Below, one piece after another: positions 61,319 through 64,000 of a DNA stretch of 64,000 nt. The DNA is from Planctomycetes bacterium syqfu (GTDB lineage: Bacteria > Planctomycetota > Phycisphaerae > Phycisphaerales > Phycisphaeraceae): contig CP087563.1 in NCBI GenBank assembly GCA_020974905.1, positions 4,154,001-4,218,000 of the forward strand, in the 5' to 3' direction. The notes under the pieces were generated by a model, which was not told where the DNA came from, made no database searches, and saw only the letters and a list, made by a program, of their open reading frames with translations. The translations under genes were made by a program, and so were the position numbers. Positions within the stretch are counted from its first letter, which is position 1. Every line of letters starts with the position of its first letter.

Positions 61319-61834
61319 TCACCGACGCGGGCGGGCAAATTCGACCTGTGGCGCATCGTCCCACATCATCTCAATGTCGTAATGCTCACGGGTGGCAGCT
61401 TCAAACAAATGCACCACAACATCCACGAGATCGACCACCAGCCATGAAGTGTCTTGATCGACATCATCTCCCATGCGAGCGATATCGCGTTGCTTGGCAA
61501 GGACTTTGAGTTCACTGCCCAGTGACTTGATCTGGCGGTCGGAGGTGCCGGTGGCAATGATGATGTAATCGGTGACCTGGCAGATGCCCTGGACATCGAA
61601 AATGATCACGTCCTCGCAGTGACGGTCTACGAGCAACTGTGCTGCCTCAATGACAAATTCACGCAATACCTTGGAGAACCCTTCGTCTTCATAACGACGG
61701 GGCAGGGCACGTGATTCCGACGGCTTGTGGCCTAATGCTTTGGTATCTGGGTCCATGGGGGACAGGATACCGATAATCGGGCCAATTGAAAAACGCGTCC
61801 TTTGCTTTGCCGTATCCCAATCCGACCAATTCAT
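61319..61834 (-). CDS. rsfS: Ribosome silencing factor RsfS
   Basis: The start at 61834 is chosen because GGGGGTG precedes it by about ten bases; a shorter start at 61756 is closer to usual family length. The core (D-V-I-I-F-D-V-Q-G-I-C-Q-V-T-D-Y-I-I-I-A-T-G-T-S-D-R-Q) and W-L-V-V-D-L-V-D-V-V-V-H-L-F typify the Iojap/RsfS family. It blocks subunit joining under stress by binding L14. It is convergent with the beta-helix gene and divergent from the alpha-galactosidase gene. Confidence 0.92.
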   Translation of the reverse strand: MNWSDWDTAKQRTRFSIGPIIGILSPMDPDTKALGHKPSESRALPRRYEDEGFSKVLREFVIEAAQLLVDRHCEDVIIFDVQGICQVTDYIIIATGTSDRQIKSLGSELKVLAKQRDIARMGDDVDQDTSWLVVDLVDVVVHLFEAATREHYDIEMMWDDAPQVEFARPRR

Positions 61835-61947
61835 GTCATTTTCACCCCCGTTGACAGGGGCGATCTGGCATCGGACGTCACAATCCTTTAACCTTTGCCC
61901 TCTGTTGCAAATTGGCAAACCCATAGCTCACACCACGGAGTTCACCT

Positions 61948-64000
61948 GTGACCACCGACCTGACCGTATTGACTGCTGACCACCCCACCGCCGAGTTTAC
62001 TTTAGGCCAAACCATTGCGATTTACCGTGTCGATCCCGGCTCACAGATGGTCAGCCTGATGCTGGTCCCTGCTGCCAGACGTGATCAGGTGGTTGCCAAG
62101 CGTGAATTTCTGGACACGCATGAAGTCAAAATGCTCCCCGGTAGCTGGAACAAGATGCCTGCCCAGAAGCCCGACTGCCTGGTGCAGTTGCAACTGCGTC
62201 ACCTGCCCGGACCCAACGGTTTTGCCCAGGGCATGACCATGCGCAACAACCCATCCGTTGCGAACCTGCGTCTGGAATCGCAGACCGCATCTCAGGACGG
62301 TGACAAGCTGAGCATCACCACCGTGCTTGCCAACACCGACACGCCGATGCCTTATGCGTGTGAACATGTGTTGACCTGGCAGGAAGGTGACCGCTTTGCC
62401 AGCGTGCAGACGACGTTTATCAATCGGTCTGAAAAACAGGTCACGCTGGACATGCTCAGCAGTTTCTCACTCACAGGTATGACACCCTTTGCAGATGACG
62501 ATGCACCGGGGCGCCTGATGCTTCACCGTCTGCGTTCAATCTGGAGTAATGAAGGCCGCCTGGATTCTCAAGCTTTTGAAGAACTGCACATCGAGCCGAC
62601 ATGGACCGGCCACGCCCCCATCTCCGAACGCTTTGGCACGATTGGTTCCATGCCTGTCCGCCAATTTTTCCCGTGGGTGGGTGTCGAGGACAAGCAGGTC
62701 AATGTGCTCTGGGGCGCGCAACTTGCCATCGCCTCCAGTTGGCAGATCGAAGCCTATCGTCGCGGTGATGAGGTGAATCTCTCAGGCGGGATTGCCGACC
62801 GTGAATTTGGTCACTGGTTTAAGCACATCGCCCCTGGCCAATCCTTTGAAGCGCCCAAGGCAACCATTGCCACCGTTGTTGGTGATGTGGATGACCTGGG
62901 ACATGCATTGACTCAATCCATGGTCCGCGCAGTGGATGAGCAGCCTGCAATTGAACAGGAATTGCCGATCGTCTTTAACGAATGGTGCACCAGTTGGGGC
63001 AAACCGACTCACGAAAACATGCTCGCCAATGCCGAGAAACTGGCGGACACCGACACAAAAATCATGGTCATCGACGCCGGTTGGACCCATCGCAAAAACC
63101 CCGAAGATGCTCAGGAAAATGGTGACTGGAACGTCAACACCAAGAGCTTCCCCCAAGGCCTTGAGGGGATCAGCAAAGACCTGCGTTCCCGAGAGATTCT
63201 TCCGGGGGTCTGGTTTGAATGGGAAGTGGCAACCATCGGCTCCGATGCGTATGAAATGAACGATGCCCAGCTTCACCGTGATGGCATGATTCTCACGATT
63301 GGTACACGGCACTTCTGGGATCTTCGCAATCCCAAAGCACAGGATTACCTTGCAGAAAAACTCATCAAACAACTCAAAGATGCCAACATGGGTTATCTCA
63401 AGGTCGACTACAACGAGACCATTGGCTTAGGTGTCGATGGTGCTGAATCACTGGGTGAAGGTCTGCGCCAACACGTCGTCGCGGTGCAGGACTTCTTCCG
63501 TCGCATGCGTCGTGAACTGCCCGATCTGATCATCGAAAACTGCTCGTCGGGTGGCCATCGTCTTGAACCCTCCATGATGCAGATTTGTGCACAGGGCTCG
63601 TTCTCCGACGCGCATGAGACCGTGGAGATTCCCATCGTTGCTGCCAACCTGCATCGCTGTATTCTCCCGCGTCAGAGCCAGATTTGGGCAGTGCTTCATC
63701 AATGCGATGATGCCAAGCGTCTGAACTATTCGCTGGCTGCCACATTCCTGGGCCGCATGTGTCTGTCAGGCGACATCCATGAACTTGAAGATTGGCAACT
63801 GGAGATCGTCAAGCAGTCCAACATCGCCTACCGCGACGCCCGCCCGATCATCAAGGATGGCAAAAGCCGCATCCATCGTGACATGGGCTTAAGCTACCGC
63901 CACCCCACCGGCTATCAGACGATCATCCGCCAGTCCGTCGATGGCAATGAACTGCTCATCGTCTCCCATCGCTTTGCAGACAAACTCAATGCTGCCGGCA
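61948..64000 (+). CDS. GH36 alpha-galactosidase-like glycoside hydrolase, partial (C-terminus beyond window)
   Basis: GTG start at 61948 with GGAG seven bases upstream; about 684 codons are visible and the frame is open to the window end. It begins V-T-T-D-L-T-V-L-T-A without a signal peptide. Family GH36 marks: F-N-E-W at the start of the catalytic domain, W-F-E-W-E, Y-L-K-V-D-Y-N with the nucleophile Asp, and N-C-S-S-G-G-H-R followed by S-D in F-S-D-A-H-E for the acid-base. The N-terminal beta-supersandwich covers about residues 1-330. It would release alpha-linked galactose from raffinose- or galactan-type glycans. Confidence 0.85.
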   Translation, partial: MTTDLTVLTADHPTAEFTLGQTIAIYRVDPGSQMVSLMLVPAARRDQVVAKREFLDTHEVKMLPGSWNKMPAQKPDCLVQLQLRHLPGPNGFAQGMTMRNNPSVANLRLESQTASQDGDKLSITTVLANTDTPMPYACEHVLTWQEGDRFASVQTTFINRSEKQVTLDMLSSFSLTGMTPFADDDAPGRLMLHRLRSIWSNEGRLDSQAFEELHIEPTWTGHAPISERFGTIGSMPVRQFFPWVGVEDKQVNVLWGAQLAIASSWQIEAYRRGDEVNLSGGIADREFGHWFKHIAPGQSFEAPKATIATVVGDVDDLGHALTQSMVRAVDEQPAIEQELPIVFNEWCTSWGKPTHENMLANAEKLADTDTKIMVIDAGWTHRKNPEDAQENGDWNVNTKSFPQGLEGISKDLRSREILPGVWFEWEVATIGSDAYEMNDAQLHRDGMILTIGTRHFWDLRNPKAQDYLAEKLIKQLKDANMGYLKVDYNETIGLGVDGAESLGEGLRQHVVAVQDFFRRMRRELPDLIIENCSSGGHRLEPSMMQICAQGSFSDAHETVEIPIVAANLHRCILPRQSQIWAVLHQCDDAKRLNYSLAATFLGRMCLSGDIHELEDWQLEIVKQSNIAYRDARPIIKDGKSRIHRDMGLSYRHPTGYQTIIRQSVDGNELLIVSHRFADKLNAAG

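Overview
The window is a piece of a Planctomycetota chromosome, most likely class Phycisphaerae. The evidence is the set of pseudopilin-like proteins with an N-terminal [12 protein letters not shown] helix and a C-terminal FFDGHA or YFDGHA motif, sugar-type regulators beside them, several polysaccharide-active enzymes, and many hairpin repeats between genes. The lineage is inferred from gene content, not measured. About half the window is a prophage and half is host chromosome.

Positions 1 to about 33,220 are the right part of a tailed prophage (siphovirus type) whose left end lies outside the window. Read leftward from the host junction it has: a regulated promoter and small early-type genes (33.0-31.5 kb); a lipoprotein and an alpha/beta-hydrolase (31.3-30.1 kb); terminase small and large subunits, the large one with a -1 frameshift (29.9-27.4 kb); an inserted block with a ParB/DNA-methyltransferase fusion (27.4-25.4 kb); a lambda-like head module of joining protein, portal, ClpP-fold protease with a nested scaffold start, decoration protein and major capsid protein (25.3-20.4 kb); connector and tail genes with a short tape measure (20.3-14.5 kb); a long run of tail-tip, adhesin and beta-propeller proteins (14.5-5.1 kb); an AT-rich lysogeny or cargo segment with a divergent promoter/operator (5.0-3.2 kb); and a leftward operon of unknown and regulatory genes that runs off the left edge. 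No integrase or endolysin was recognised. The right junction is marked by the 5' half of a tRNA-Leu(TAA) gene whose 3' half is missing.

The host part (33.3-64 kb) holds a divergent OYE-family flavin reductase and ArsR repressor, an AspT/YidE-type transporter, a frameshifted GntR/LacI-type regulator followed by a pseudopilin, yidD, carB, a YhcH/EbgC-type protein and an SGNH hydrolase, a GNAT/RimK-like ATP-grasp fusion, two TPR-like membrane proteins, a DUF420-SCO1-ABC permease cluster, the clpP-lipoprotein-pyrH-frr housekeeping group, an AraC regulator divergent from a second pseudopilin and a parallel beta-helix protein, rsfS, and the start of a GH36 alpha-galactosidase. The sugar-acting genes with regulators and pseudopilins suggest a life on plant or algal polysaccharides.

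Intergenic DNA on the host side is rich in structured repeats: at least three full copies of an approximately 90-bp CAAAGCCGTG inverted repeat, two copies of a double-hairpin GCACCGGG repeat, a 240-bp nested palindrome, and a telomere-like GGGTTTAGGG inverted repeat. Two genes (terL and the GntR/LacI regulator) carry single frameshifts, which could be real mutations or assembly errors.
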